Below, piece after piece: positions 51,067 to 60,135 of a stretch of DNA of 64,000 nucleotides. The DNA is from Actinoalloteichus_B caeruleus. Its GTDB lineage: Bacteria > Actinomycetota > Actinomycetes > Mycobacteriales > Pseudonocardiaceae. How positions within the stretch are numbered: position 1 is the stretch's first letter; every line of letters starts with the position of its first letter. The stretch is from the NCBI RefSeq assembly GCF_000718005.1, contig NZ_JODV01000005.1; one strand, written 5' to 3'. The position numbers and the translations under genes are program-made. Under the pieces are notes generated by a model that did not search any database, was not told where the DNA came from, and was given only the letters and a program-made list of their open reading frames with translations.

Positions 51067-53307
51067 GTGAGAGCGAGAAGACGCTTCACCGCCCGGCTGC
51101 TCGTCCTCCTGACCGCCGCGTCCCTCGGGACGGCGACCACGGTCGACGGGCCGACCGCGCGCGCACGGCCGAGCGAACCGCCTGCCCTCGTCGCCGCCGA
51201 GGACACGACGGCACCGATGAGCCCGGGCGAGCAGGCGGCCACCTACCCGGACGGGCTGTCCGAGGCGATCCGTCGAGACCTGGAGACCGACCCCCGCACC
51301 TACGCGGTGCGCGCCGTGCGGGCGGCCGCCGCGGCGGAGACCGCCGAGGAGCTGCGGGAGTCGCTTGGTGACCGATTCGGCGGAGCCTGGTTCGACCCGG
51401 ACGACGGTGGCCTGAACGTGGCGGTCACCAGCCAGGCCGCCGCCGAGACCGCGCGAGCCGCCGGAGCGCGGACGCACCTCCGAGGGCTGGACGCCCGCAG
51501 GCTGTCCGAGGCCGCCGACCGCGTCCGGGACTGGGTGAGCGGGCTACCCGTGGACCAGGAGGCCCTGGTCCACGCCGTCGGCGTCAGCTCCAGGACCAGC
51601 ACCGTCGAACTCACCGTCGTGAACAGCCCTACCGGGCGGGAACTCGCGGCCCGAGCACCCGAGGACGACGTCCGGGTCAGCGTCAGGGTCGCCGATCACC
51701 GGCCCCACCCCCAGCTCGACCTGTTCGGATGGGACGGGATCACCTCCCGCCGCGAGGACGGCGGCGCCGGGCGTCCCTGCTCGCTCGGGTTCAACGCACT
51801 CGACGCGGTGGGGCGGGCCACCTCCCTGACCGCCGGCCACTGCGGGCACGGGGGCGCCAGCCAGGTCAGGAGCCGACGGGACGGCAGCCTGATCGGCATC
51901 TTCGAGGCCGTGTTCTGGGACAGCCTCACCGGGGGCGGGCGCGGCCACGACCACGCGGTGGTCCGCATCACCGACCCGCGGTACCCCATGCGACCCGGGG
52001 TCACCGACCAGCGCGGTGACACCCTGCCCGTCGAGACCGTCGCCGCGCCGATCGAGGGCATGCCGGTCTGCGTGGTCGGTCAGGCGTCCGGCTGGGAATG
52101 CGGCACGATCGACGCGGTGGAGGTGGACGTCCGGGTCGACGACCTCGCCGGGGGGCTCCACCGCCAGCTGACCTTCCAACACGACGCCTGCACCGCCTCC
52201 GGCGACAGCGGCGCTCCGGTCCTGTCCGGGACGGCGGCGATCGGTCTGCACTCCGCCGGAACGACCACCCCCGGCGGTCACCGCTGCCCGACGGGGGTGG
52301 CCCGCACCGCCGGCTACGCCCAGCCCCTGGCGACCAGCGTCCTGCCGGCGCACGACGACGAGCTGCGCATCCTGACCACCTCCGACGACAGCGACGGCGA
52401 CGGTGTCCCGGACCACATCGAGCTCGCCGACGACCCCACCGCCGTGCGCGACGAGAACGGCGACGGCGTCCCGGCCTACCTCGACCCGGACGAACCGCAG
52501 CTCAGGACGCCGGTCGTCACGTTCCCCGAGGACGGTTCCCGGCACACCGACCGGCTGCTGCCGCTGATCGGCACCGCGAAGCCGAGCGCCGAGGTGACCG
52601 TCGAGTACCGGGGGACCAGGACGACCACGGTCGCGCGAACGGACGGGTCGTGGCGCATCGACCCGGAGGAGGAACTGCCACTCGGCCGGTACGAACTCGC
52701 CGTCTCCCAGTTCTGGACCGCCCCGAACGGGAGCGAGTGGCAGTCCGGCCTCGTCATGACCTCCTTCGTCGTCTCCCCGCCAGAGCCCGAGATCAGCGCG
52801 CCGGTCACCGGCTGGCAGACCACGAACAGCCGCCCGGTGATCGCCGGGACGGGCACCCCAGGAGCCGACGTGTCCGTGTCGGTGGACGGGCACGTCGTGG
52901 GCGTCGCCACGGTCGGCGGGGACGGGCACTGGTCGGTGACACCCGCCGAACCCCTGCCGGACGGCGCCAGGACGGTGACGGTCGAACAGGAGGTGGACAG
53001 CGTGCTGTCCCAGCCCACGACCGGCACGCTCACCGTGGTGGGCTCGGGGAACGTGCCACCACCGGAGGTCCACGCCGGCCCCGAGGGGTCCGCGGTGGCC
53101 AAGCACGCCGAGCCCCGGGTCGTGGAGGGGACGCAGGGCGGCGGCAGCCAACCCAGCCGCTACGTCGACCAGGCCGCCGAGGGTGAGGACGACGGACTGC
53201 TGCGGTTCCTCCCGCTGCTCACGGTCGCCGCCCTGGCCCTCGCGGTGGGCTCCGGCCTGACCTTCGGGCGCCGGCGGCGGGAGGGCGAGGACAACGCCGA
53301 GGTCTGA
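51067..53307 (+). CDS. Secreted alpha-lytic-type (S1) serine protease with Ca-binding repeat, Ig-like domains and C-terminal anchor
   Basis: 746 residues. Signal peptide 1-~33, then a ~170-residue pro-region like that of streptogrisin proteases. Protease domain ~200-440 with triad His258 (LTAGHC), Asp295 (GHDHAVVRI) and Ser381 (ASGDSGAPV). Next comes a thrombospondin-3-like Asp-rich repeat (DSDGDGVPDHIELADDP, DENGDGVPAYLDPDE, ~440-475), two Ig-like domains (~485-570 and ~575-660), and a Gly/Ser linker before one membrane helix and an RRRRE tail. No LPxTG motif. It probably stays on the cell surface. It sits where disA is expected next to radA. GTG 51067 was chosen. Confidence 0.88.
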   Translation: MRARRRFTARLLVLLTAASLGTATTVDGPTARARPSEPPALVAAEDTTAPMSPGEQAATYPDGLSEAIRRDLETDPRTYAVRAVRAAAAAETAEELRESLGDRFGGAWFDPDDGGLNVAVTSQAAAETARAAGARTHLRGLDARRLSEAADRVRDWVSGLPVDQEALVHAVGVSSRTSTVELTVVNSPTGRELAARAPEDDVRVSVRVADHRPHPQLDLFGWDGITSRREDGGAGRPCSLGFNALDAVGRATSLTAGHCGHGGASQVRSRRDGSLIGIFEAVFWDSLTGGGRGHDHAVVRITDPRYPMRPGVTDQRGDTLPVETVAAPIEGMPVCVVGQASGWECGTIDAVEVDVRVDDLAGGLHRQLTFQHDACTASGDSGAPVLSGTAAIGLHSAGTTTPGGHRCPTGVARTAGYAQPLATSVLPAHDDELRILTTSDDSDGDGVPDHIELADDPTAVRDENGDGVPAYLDPDEPQLRTPVVTFPEDGSRHTDRLLPLIGTAKPSAEVTVEYRGTRTTTVARTDGSWRIDPEEELPLGRYELAVSQFWTAPNGSEWQSGLVMTSFVVSPPEPEISAPVTGWQTTNSRPVIAGTGTPGADVSVSVDGHVVGVATVGGDGHWSVTPAEPLPDGARTVTVEQEVDSVLSQPTTGTLTVVGSGNVPPPEVHAGPEGSAVAKHAEPRVVEGTQGGGSQPSRYVDQAAEGEDDGLLRFLPLLTVAALALAVGSGLTFGRRRREGEDNAEV

Positions 53308-53315
53308 GCGGCTGT

Positions 53316-53340
53316 CGGGGCTGGCCGGCGGTCAGCCCCG
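53316..53340. terminator. Bidirectional hairpin between the S1 protease and radA
   Basis: Perfect 8-bp stem CGGGGCTG / CAGCCCCG with a 9-nt loop; overlaps the radA stop codon. Confidence 0.6.
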
Positions 53341-54726
53341 CGCCAGGTCCCGGAGTGCCGCCAGCGCCGCGCCGAGGTGGGGCACCTCGGTGACCACGAC
53401 GTCCTCCGGAACCCGACCCGAGTCCGGCGGCACCAGTGCCCGCCGGAAACCGAGCCGGCCCGCCTCGGCCAGTCGACGTCCCAGCCCGGTGACCCGGCGG
53501 ACCTCGCCGGCGAGCCCGACCTCCCCCAGGACCACGAGGTCGGAGGGCAGGGCGACATCGGCCTTGGCTGAGGCCACGGCCAGCGCGAGCGCGAGGTCAG
53601 CCGCTGGTTCGGTCACCTTCATCCCACCCACGGTGGCGGTGAAGACGTCGGCGTCACCGAGCCGGACCCGACCGCGTCGCTCCAGGACGGCGAGGATCAT
53701 CGACACCCGAGCGGAGTCCAGCCCGCTGACGGCACGTCTGGGCGTGGCCAGCGTGGAGGCGGCGACCAGGGCCTGGACCTCGGCGAGCAACGGCCGCTTG
53801 CCCTCCACGACGACGGTGACCGCCGTGCCGGGCACGGTCACCTCGCGGTCGCTGAGGAACAGCCCGGACGGGTCGGGGAGACCCACGATGCCGTCGTCCC
53901 GGAGTTCGAAGCAGCCGACCTCGTCCGCCGCCCCGAAGCGGTTCTTCACGCCCCGGATCATCCGCAGCGTCGAGTGGCGGTCGCCCTCGAAGTGCAGCAC
54001 GACGTCGACCAGGTGTTCCAGCACCCGGGGGCCGGCCACGGAACCGTCCTTGGTCACGTGACCGACGAGGACCACCGGGACCCCGCGTTCCTTGGCCATC
54101 GCGGTCAGCGCCACGGTGACGGCCCGGACCTGGGTCATCCCGCCGGGGCCGCCATCGGCCTCCGGGGACTGCATCGTCTGGACCGAGTCCACGATGAGCA
54201 GACCGGGACGTACCGCGTCCACGTGCCCGAGAACGGCGGACAGGTCGCTCTCGGCACCGAGGTAGAGCCGTTGGTGCAGGCTGCCGGTGCGTTCCGCGCG
54301 GAGGCGCACCTGGCCGGCCGACTCCTCACCGGTGACGTACAGCGCCGGCTCGTCCGAGCTCGCCGCCCACTGGTGGGCGACCTCGAGCAGCAGGGTGGAC
54401 TTCCCGACTCCCGGCTCACCGGCGAGCAGCACCACCGCCCCGGGAACGAGCCCGCCGCCCAGGACGCGGTCGAGTTCCGGCACGCCGCTCGGGCGGGCCC
54501 TGCTCGACTCGATGTCCACCTCGACGATTGGTCGCGCCGGGGTCGAGGGAGCCCCGGCGGCGAGGCGGCCCGCCCCGCTCACCCCGCTCGTCCGAGCGGC
54601 GGGCATCTCGCCGATGCTTCCCCACGCCTGGCACTCGGGGCACCGTCCCAGCCACTTGGCCACCTCGTGGCCGCATTCCGCGCACCGGTGCCGGGGTCGG
54701 GGGGCCCTGGTGTTCTTGGTCGCCAC
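53332..54726 (-). CDS. radA: DNA repair protein RadA (Sms)
   Basis: Processes recombination intermediates (branch migration). 464 residues. Zinc finger CAECGHEVAKWLGRCPEC, RecA-like Walker A GEPGVGKS, RadA-specific KNRFG (GVKNRFGAADEVG), and a Lon-like C-terminal domain (PSDLVVLGEVGLAGEVRRV). Start: GTG 54726 is placed 13 nt after TACCTT (54734-54739, minus strand), a leaderless -10; the in-frame TTG 54735 overlaps that box. In most actinobacteria disA follows radA; here the neighbour is a convergent protease gene. Confidence 0.96.
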   Translation of the reverse strand: MATKNTRAPRPRHRCAECGHEVAKWLGRCPECQAWGSIGEMPAARTSGVSGAGRLAAGAPSTPARPIVEVDIESSRARPSGVPELDRVLGGGLVPGAVVLLAGEPGVGKSTLLLEVAHQWAASSDEPALYVTGEESAGQVRLRAERTGSLHQRLYLGAESDLSAVLGHVDAVRPGLLIVDSVQTMQSPEADGGPGGMTQVRAVTVALTAMAKERGVPVVLVGHVTKDGSVAGPRVLEHLVDVVLHFEGDRHSTLRMIRGVKNRFGAADEVGCFELRDDGIVGLPDPSGLFLSDREVTVPGTAVTVVVEGKRPLLAEVQALVAASTLATPRRAVSGLDSARVSMILAVLERRGRVRLGDADVFTATVGGMKVTEPAADLALALAVASAKADVALPSDLVVLGEVGLAGEVRRVTGLGRRLAEAGRLGFRRALVPPDSGRVPEDVVVTEVPHLGAALAALRDLARG

Positions 54727-54733
54727 GACCCGC

Positions 54734-54739
54734 AAGGTA
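54734..54739 (-). promoter_or_regulatory. -10 box of radA (decides the start)
   Basis: TACCTT on the minus strand, 13 nt upstream of GTG 54726; supports that start over TTG 54735. Confidence 0.5.
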
Positions 54740-54865
54740 GGGCAACCGCCCGACGGGTCCGGTCAGGGGAGGGTGCCGCGCCCGGGGAGGTGGGCGCACG
54801 CTGACCGCCGGGACTGGGCGGGATGGCCGTCCCAGCTGCCGCGGGGGAGCGGGACGGCCGAGACG

Positions 54866-55546
54866 TCAGTCGCCGCGGGTCGCCGGCTCCGGGTCCTCGC
54901 CCACGGGCACCTGAACGCTCAGCGACCCGGCGTTCTCGAACTCGAACACCAGTTCCACGTTCACGCCAGGGTGGACCTCGTCGTGCAGGCCGACGAGGGT
55001 GAGGGAGAGCACACCGATGTCCGCGACGTCCTGGCCCGACTGGGCGGCGTCCGTCTCCGGCGCCGACTGGCTCATCTCGGCGGAGGGCTCCCCCGCCTCG
55101 GGAGTGGAGGTCTCCAGCTCGGAGGTCGCCTCACCCAGGCCCGTCGCCACCAGCTTGGTGCCGGCCGGCAGCGCGGTGTCGCCCTCGACCGTCACGGACT
55201 CGGCCGACGGGGACGTGACCGACAGCAGCGTGTCGGCGCCGGTGCCGCGGTTGACGATCGTGACCGAGACCGGGGCATCCGATCCCGCCGGGTAGGCGGG
55301 CGGGTCCTGCTCGGTGGGGAAGGTCAGCTTCGCGTCGCGGACCGCGATCGTTCCCGCGTCCGCGTCGGCGCCCGCGATCACGGGCACCTGCGAGCTGGTC
55401 TGCGTGATCTGCCCGGCGCTGCACCCCGTGAGCAGCAGGGCGGCACCCAGTCCGAGCGCGGCGGGGAGCATGCCTACGCGACGCGTGCGGGACGGGAGCG
55501 TCCTGCTGGCGCCTCCGACTCCTGGTGCCTCCGGTGCGCCTGTCAC
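54866..55546 (-). CDS. Lipoprotein, LpqE-like (PCu(A)C-type) in the radA-carD interval
   Basis: 226 residues. Lipobox LLLTGC after the hydrophobic signal segment; the Cys becomes lipidated after cleavage. The mature part is beta-rich (IAVRDAKLTFPTEQDPPAYP, VSVTIVNRGTGADTLLSVTSP) like the copper-chaperone-fold protein LpqE, which has the same position in M. tuberculosis (between radA and carD). The Met/His copper ligands of true PCu(A)C are not evident, so copper binding is doubtful. GTG 55546 has GGGAGGACC upstream. Confidence 0.75.
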   Translation of the reverse strand: MTGAPEAPGVGGASRTLPSRTRRVGMLPAALGLGAALLLTGCSAGQITQTSSQVPVIAGADADAGTIAVRDAKLTFPTEQDPPAYPAGSDAPVSVTIVNRGTGADTLLSVTSPSAESVTVEGDTALPAGTKLVATGLGEATSELETSTPEAGEPSAEMSQSAPETDAAQSGQDVADIGVLSLTLVGLHDEVHPGVNVELVFEFENAGSLSVQVPVGEDPEPATRGD

Positions 55547-55843
55547 GTGCGGTCCTCCCTCTGACCGGGACTGCGGTGGCATGTCCGTGGCGGTAGCTGA
55601 CGTGTCGGCAGCCTATCCAAGGCTCACCAGCCGCTCACAACCAGATCCCATCAGGGGCGCACGTCCACCCGTTCGGTGCGCCAGCCTGGATCAACGGGTG
55701 GGGAAAGGGGCGTCACATGCATGGCGGTCCGGGGTTTGTCAACCCCGCGCACGGCCCCTGACCTGCAACAAGGGTTCGCCGGCTGCTCGGGGTCAGCTTG
55801 TGTCCCGTGTTAAGATGGGCGAAGCGAAAGGGGCAGAGGACAC

Positions 55844-56332
55844 ATGGTTTTCAAGGTCGGAGAGACCGTCGTCTACCCGCACCACGGTGCCGCTCTCATC
55901 GAAGCAATCGAAACCCGAGTAATTCAGGGCGAGGAGAAGCAGTACCTCGTTCTCAAGGTAGCCCAGGGCGACCTCACGGTGCGCGTCCCCGCCGACAACG
56001 CCGAAATCGTCGGTGTGCGGGATGTCGTGGGGCAGGAAGGGCTGAACCGGGTCTTCGAGGTGCTGCGTGCTCCGCACACCGAGGAGCCGACCAACTGGTC
56101 CCGGCGGTACAAGGCCAACCTGGAGAAACTCGCGTCCGGCGACGTGAACAAGGTTGCCGAAGTGGTGCGTGATCTGTGGCGGCGCGAGAAGGACCGGGGC
56201 CTGTCGGCTGGCGAGAAGCGCATGCTGGCCAAGGCGCGGCAGATACTGGTCAGTGAGCTGGCTCTCGCCGAGGGCACCGACGAAGGCAAAGCGGAGACGC
56301 TGCTCGACGAGGTCCTCGCGACCGCTTCCTGA
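55844..56332 (+). CDS. carD: RNA polymerase-binding transcription factor CarD
   Basis: Stabilises open complexes at rRNA and other promoters by binding RNA polymerase beta. 162 residues, identical in length to mycobacterial CarD. N-terminal RID domain (VFKVGETVVYPHHGAALIEAIE), DNA-binding helical domain with the conserved Trp (TNWSRRYKANLEKLASGD). A TAAGAT -10-like hexamer lies about 30 nt upstream of ATG 55844, with GAAAGGGGCAGAGG as ribosome-binding site. Precedes ispD-ispF; hairpin terminator after it. Confidence 0.97.
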   Translation: MVFKVGETVVYPHHGAALIEAIETRVIQGEEKQYLVLKVAQGDLTVRVPADNAEIVGVRDVVGQEGLNRVFEVLRAPHTEEPTNWSRRYKANLEKLASGDVNKVAEVVRDLWRREKDRGLSAGEKRMLAKARQILVSELALAEGTDEGKAETLLDEVLATAS

Positions 56333-56333
56333 C

Positions 56334-56358
56334 CCCCACGGACTTCCGCGCCGTGGGG
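56334..56358 (+). terminator. carD hairpin
   Basis: Perfect 8-bp stem CCCCACGG / CCGTGGGG with a 9-nt loop, immediately after the carD stop. Confidence 0.65.
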
Positions 56359-56521
56359 CTTCCGTTCCGCGGCTCACGGGGGACCGGCCGGAGTGGCCGG
56401 CTCCCGCTCGCGGAGGGGCTCGACGTGCCGGCCGTCCGCCGCCGGCCGGTGGTGGAGCCGCAGGCGGCGGGTTTTCGGTGGAGTCGTTGCGAGTGGAAGA
56501 ACGTGTCATGGAACGGCGGTC

Positions 56522-57295
56522 GTGGTGACCGTCGTCGCACTGGTGCCCGCGGCCGGGCACGGGGTTCGGCTCGGCGCGGGCCGACCCAAGGCCCTCGTGA
56601 CGGTCGCAGGTGAATCGTTGCTGGTCAGGGCAGTTCGTGGCCTGACCGAGTCAGGTTCTGTCGATCGGGTCGTCGTCGCCGCGCCGACGGACGAGGTGAC
56701 CGAGGTGACCGGGCTGCTCGCGTCGTTCGGGCGGGCCGTGGACGTCGTCGCGGGAGGCGAGACCCGCACCGACTCGGTCGGGCTGGCCCTGCGGGCGGCG
56801 CTCGCCGCCCTGCCGAACACGAGCGTGGTCCTGGTCCACGACGCCGCGCGGGCGTTCATGCCCACCTCGGTGATCAGGTCGGTGGTGGACACGGTCCGGG
56901 CCGGGGCGGGAGCCGTCACACCGGTGCTCCCGCTCGCGGACACCGTGAAGGAGGTCGACGCCACCGGCTTCGTCCGCCACACGCCCGACCGCGCCGTGCT
57001 GAGGCTGACCCAGACCCCGCAGGCCTTCGCCGTCGACGTGCTGCTGCGGGCTCACGGGCTGTCCGCTCGGACCAGCCCCGACGACCCGTCCCGATCCGGG
57101 CGATCCGGCGCGGGACCCGGCGCCACGGATGACGCCGGGCTGGTCGAGCGCCGTGGCGAGAAGGTCCTCACGGTTCCCGGCCACCCCCACGGGTTCAAGA
57201 TCACCACCCCCTTCGACCTGGTGGTCGCCGAGGCACTGGCCGCTGCGACCGCGGGCGACCCCACACCGGAACGGAGCGCGACCAGCGGTGAGTGA
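56522..57295 (+). CDS. ispD: 2-C-methyl-D-erythritol 4-phosphate cytidylyltransferase
   Basis: Third step of the non-mevalonate isoprenoid pathway. 257 residues with the CTP-binding signature ALVPAAGHGVRLGAGRPKAL (here GHG instead of the more common GSG), VLVHDAARAFM and DTVKEVD. An Asp/Ser/Gly-rich insertion of ~20 residues (~182-200) follows AHGLSA. GTG 56522 or 56525 is the start. It overlaps ispF by 8 bp. Confidence 0.95.
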   Translation: MVTVVALVPAAGHGVRLGAGRPKALVTVAGESLLVRAVRGLTESGSVDRVVVAAPTDEVTEVTGLLASFGRAVDVVAGGETRTDSVGLALRAALAALPNTSVVLVHDAARAFMPTSVIRSVVDTVRAGAGAVTPVLPLADTVKEVDATGFVRHTPDRAVLRLTQTPQAFAVDVLLRAHGLSARTSPDDPSRSGRSGAGPGATDDAGLVERRGEKVLTVPGHPHGFKITTPFDLVVAEALAAATAGDPTPERSATSGE

Positions 57296-57770
57296 CCTGA
57301 TGCCCAGGGTGGGGCTCGGCACCGACGTCCACCCGGTGCTCGCCGGCCGGGCCTGCTGGATGGCCGGTCTCCGCTGGGAGGGCGTCGACGGCTGCGCCGG
57401 TCACTCGGACGGCGACGTGGCCGCGCACGCGCTCTGCGACGCGGTCCTCTCCGCCGCGGGGCTGGGAGACCTCGGGGCAGTCTTCGGCACCGACTCCGAC
57501 CGGTGGGCCGGCGCCCACGGCGTCGAGTTCCTGGCGGAGGCGAGGTCCCTGGCGGCCGAGGCGGGTTTCCGGCTCGGCAACGCGGCCGTGCAGGTGATCG
57601 GCAACGCCCCCCGCATCGGCCCCCGCCGCGCGGAGGCCCAGCGGGTGCTCTCCGAGGCCCTGGGCGGCCCGGTGAGCGTCACCGGGACCACCACCGACGG
57701 CCTCGGGCTGACCGGGCGGGGCGAGGGCGTCGCGGCGATCGCCACCGCACTGCTGCTCCCCGTGCGGTGA
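57288..57770 (+). CDS. ispF: 2-C-methyl-D-erythritol 2,4-cyclodiphosphate synthase
   Basis: Forms the cyclodiphosphate in the non-mevalonate pathway. 160 residues. Zinc ligands in GTDVHPV (DxH) and AHALCDAVLSAAGLGDLGAVF; GHSDGDVAAHAL signature. GTG 57288 overlaps ispD by 8 bp; ATG 57300 is an alternative. The two genes act in the same pathway and are co-translated. Confidence 0.96.
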   Translation: MSDLMPRVGLGTDVHPVLAGRACWMAGLRWEGVDGCAGHSDGDVAAHALCDAVLSAAGLGDLGAVFGTDSDRWAGAHGVEFLAEARSLAAEAGFRLGNAAVQVIGNAPRIGPRRAEAQRVLSEALGGPVSVTGTTTDGLGLTGRGEGVAAIATALLLPVR

Positions 57771-57863
57771 GCCGCCCGAGTCCGGCACGACGAAGGCGCG
57801 GGACGGCCACCTTCGGCCGTGGGACGGCGGCAACAGGAGCGTGACCACCGCCCGCCGCCCGCC

Positions 57864-57869
57864 TAGGGT
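57864..57869 (+). promoter_or_regulatory. -10 box of the HAD gene (leaderless)
   Basis: TAGGGT starts 13 nt before ATG 57877. Confidence 0.45.
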
Positions 57870-57876
57870 GGACGGC

Positions 57877-58578
57877 ATGGCGATCGACGGGGTGCTCTTC
57901 GACTTCTCGGGAACCTTGTTCCGGTTGGAACCGGACGGCTCCTGGTTCGACGGTTCCATCGGGGACCCCGGGATGATCATGGACTCGGCCGGGCAGGACC
58001 GGCTCCTGCGCGCGCTGATCGCCCCGACCGGTCCCGGGGCGGGGCTGCCAGCAGGGCTCCAACGGGCCTGGGAGCGGCGGGACCTCGAACCGGAGCTGCA
58101 CCGGCTGGTTTACGTGGAGATCATGCGCGGCGCGGGGGTGTCCACCTCCCACGCGGAACACGTGTACGAGCTGATGCTGGACCCGGCCCACTGGCGCCCC
58201 TACCCGGACACCGAGGTCGTCCTGCGCGGCCTCCGCGACCGGGGGGTCAAGGTCGCGGTGGTCAGCAACATCGCCTGGGACATCCGGGCCTCCTTCGACC
58301 GGCTCGGGGTGGCGGACCTGGTGGACGCCTACGTGCTGTCCTACGTCGAGAACGCGGCGAAACCGGACCTGCGCCTGTTCCGCACCGCGTGCGACCGGCT
58401 GGGCCTGCCGGCCGGCCGGACGCTGATGATCGGGGACAGCGAGGAGGCCGACGGCGCCGCGGCGGCCCTGGGGTGCGACTTCCAGCTCGTGGAGCCGGCT
58501 CCGGTCGCCGACCGGCCGGACGCCCTGCTGCGGGCGTTGCGTGAGCGGGGTCTCCTTGACGAGACGGTCGTCGGGTAG
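57877..58578 (+). CDS. HAD-family hydrolase
   Basis: 233 residues. Motif I LFDFSGTLF (nucleophile Asp; the usual DxDGT is DFSGT, keeping the first Asp but lacking the general-acid Asp), motif II VVSNIAWD, motif III Lys in ENAAKPDLRLF, motif IV MIGDSEEADG. The missing second Asp of motif I suggests altered chemistry, or dehalogenase-type rather than phosphatase activity. A cap domain (~20-95) is inserted. Not normally between ispF and cysS in mycobacteria. ATG 57877 is probably leaderless. Confidence 0.85.
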   Translation: MAIDGVLFDFSGTLFRLEPDGSWFDGSIGDPGMIMDSAGQDRLLRALIAPTGPGAGLPAGLQRAWERRDLEPELHRLVYVEIMRGAGVSTSHAEHVYELMLDPAHWRPYPDTEVVLRGLRDRGVKVAVVSNIAWDIRASFDRLGVADLVDAYVLSYVENAAKPDLRLFRTACDRLGLPAGRTLMIGDSEEADGAAAALGCDFQLVEPAPVADRPDALLRALRERGLLDETVVG

Positions 58579-58700
58579 GCGATCATGGTGGTGGCGGGCC
58601 GTCCCCTCGACTCGACCGGGAGCCGCGACCACCGCCCCCGGGTCGCCCGCCCAGCGGGTGGCCATCGCGCCCCGTGACCGGCTTCCGCGCGCTGCTTCCG

Positions 58701-58706
58701 TACCAT
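58701..58706 (+). promoter_or_regulatory. -10 box of cysS (leaderless)
   Basis: TACCAT starts 13 nt before GTG 58714. Confidence 0.5.
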
Positions 58707-58713
58707 CTCGGCT

Positions 58714-60135
58714 GTGAGCCTGCGCCTACACGACACCGGCACCCGCACGACCAGGGAGTTCCGTCCCCTCACCGAGGGGGCCGTGTCGATGTACGTCTGT
58801 GGGGCCACCGTCCAGGGCGCACCCCACATCGGCCACCTCCGCAGCGGGCTGAACTTCGACGTGCTGCGCCGCTGGCTGGAGGCGGACGGCTACCGCGTGA
58901 CGATGGTGCGCAACGTCACCGACATCGACGACAAGGTGCTGCGCAAGGCTGAGGCGGCGGGTGTCCCGTGGTGGGAGTGGGCCGCCAGCAACGAACGTGC
59001 CTTCCAGGACGCCTACGACACGCTGAACTGCCTCCGGCCCGCCATCGAGCCAAGGGCGACCGGCCACGTCACGCAGATGGTCGAGCTGATGGAACGGCTG
59101 ATCGATCGCGGCCACGCCTACGCCGCCGCCGGCGACGTCTACTTCTCGGTCACCAGCTGCCCCGACTACGGCACCCTGTCCGGTCAACGGCTGGACGAGA
59201 TGCAGCAGGGCGAGACCGCGGCCGAGGGCAAGCGCGACCCCCGGGACTTCACCCTGTGGAAGGCGGCCAAGCCCGGTGAACCCTCGTGGCCGACCCCCTG
59301 GGGACCCGGGCGGCCCGGATGGCACCTGGAGTGCTCCGCCATGGCCACCTACTACCTCGGGGACCGGTTCGACATCCACGGCGGTGGCACCGACCTGGTC
59401 TTCCCGCACCACGAGAACGAGCTGGCCCAGTCGACCGCGGCGGGAGACCCCTTCGCGCGGTACTGGCTGCACAACAACTGGGTGACCATGGGCGGCGAGA
59501 AGATGTCCAAGTCACTGGGCAACACCCTCGCCGTCCCGGCCCTCCTCGAGCAGGTCCGGGCACCGGAACTGCGCTACTACCTGCTGACCGCCCACTACCG
59601 CTCGACCCTGGAGTTCCAGCACGAGGCCCTCCGGGAGGCGGCCACCGCCTACCAGCGGATCGAGGCCTTCGTCCGCCGTGCGGTGCGCGTCGCCGGGCAG
59701 CTCGACCCAGCCCTCGCGGTCGAGGCCCTGCCAGCGCGGCGCGGCGAGTTCGCCGAGGCGATGGACGACGACCTCAACGTGCCGAAGGCGCTGGCGATCA
59801 TCCACAACCAGGTCCGGCACGGCAACCAGCTGCGCGCCGAGGGCGAATCCGAACGGCAGGCCCTCGCTGAACAGGCCGGCACAGTACGCTGGATGTTGCA
59901 GGTGCTCGGGCTTGATCCTCTCGACCCCCGGTGGGGCAACGCCGAGGCCTCGGAACTCCCGGCGACGGCCGCGCTGGACGCGCTGGTCGGACAGCTGCTC
60001 GCCGAGCGGCAGCGCAGCCGGGAGGAGCGTGACTTCGCCACCGCCGACGCGATCAGGGACCGACTGCTGGCCGTCGGCGTGGCTGTCGAGGACGGACCGG
60101 ACGGACCGGTCTGGACGTTGAAGGGCACCAACTGA
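58714..60135 (+). CDS. cysS: Cysteinyl-tRNA synthetase
   Basis: Class I aminoacyl-tRNA synthetase. 473 residues. HIGH-type motif GAPHIGHLRSG with preceding VCGATV (zinc Cys), WHLECSAMA and HGGGTDLVFPHHENE (zinc ligands Cys and His), and GGEKMSKSLGNTL (KMSKS). Leaderless GTG 58714. Its stop overlaps the rlmB start by 1 bp (TGATG). Follows ispF as in mycobacteria, except for the HAD insertion. Confidence 0.97.
   Translation: MSLRLHDTGTRTTREFRPLTEGAVSMYVCGATVQGAPHIGHLRSGLNFDVLRRWLEADGYRVTMVRNVTDIDDKVLRKAEAAGVPWWEWAASNERAFQDAYDTLNCLRPAIEPRATGHVTQMVELMERLIDRGHAYAAAGDVYFSVTSCPDYGTLSGQRLDEMQQGETAAEGKRDPRDFTLWKAAKPGEPSWPTPWGPGRPGWHLECSAMATYYLGDRFDIHGGGTDLVFPHHENELAQSTAAGDPFARYWLHNNWVTMGGEKMSKSLGNTLAVPALLEQVRAPELRYYLLTAHYRSTLEFQHEALREAATAYQRIEAFVRRAVRVAGQLDPALAVEALPARRGEFAEAMDDDLNVPKALAIIHNQVRHGNQLRAEGESERQALAEQAGTVRWMLQVLGLDPLDPRWGNAEASELPATAALDALVGQLLAERQRSREERDFATADAIRDRLLAVGVAVEDGPDGPVWTLKGTN

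Noticed and set aside
53180..53307. LPxTG sortase signal in the large S1 protease
   Set aside because: The C-terminus has a helix and a basic tail, but no LPxTG-like motif was found.
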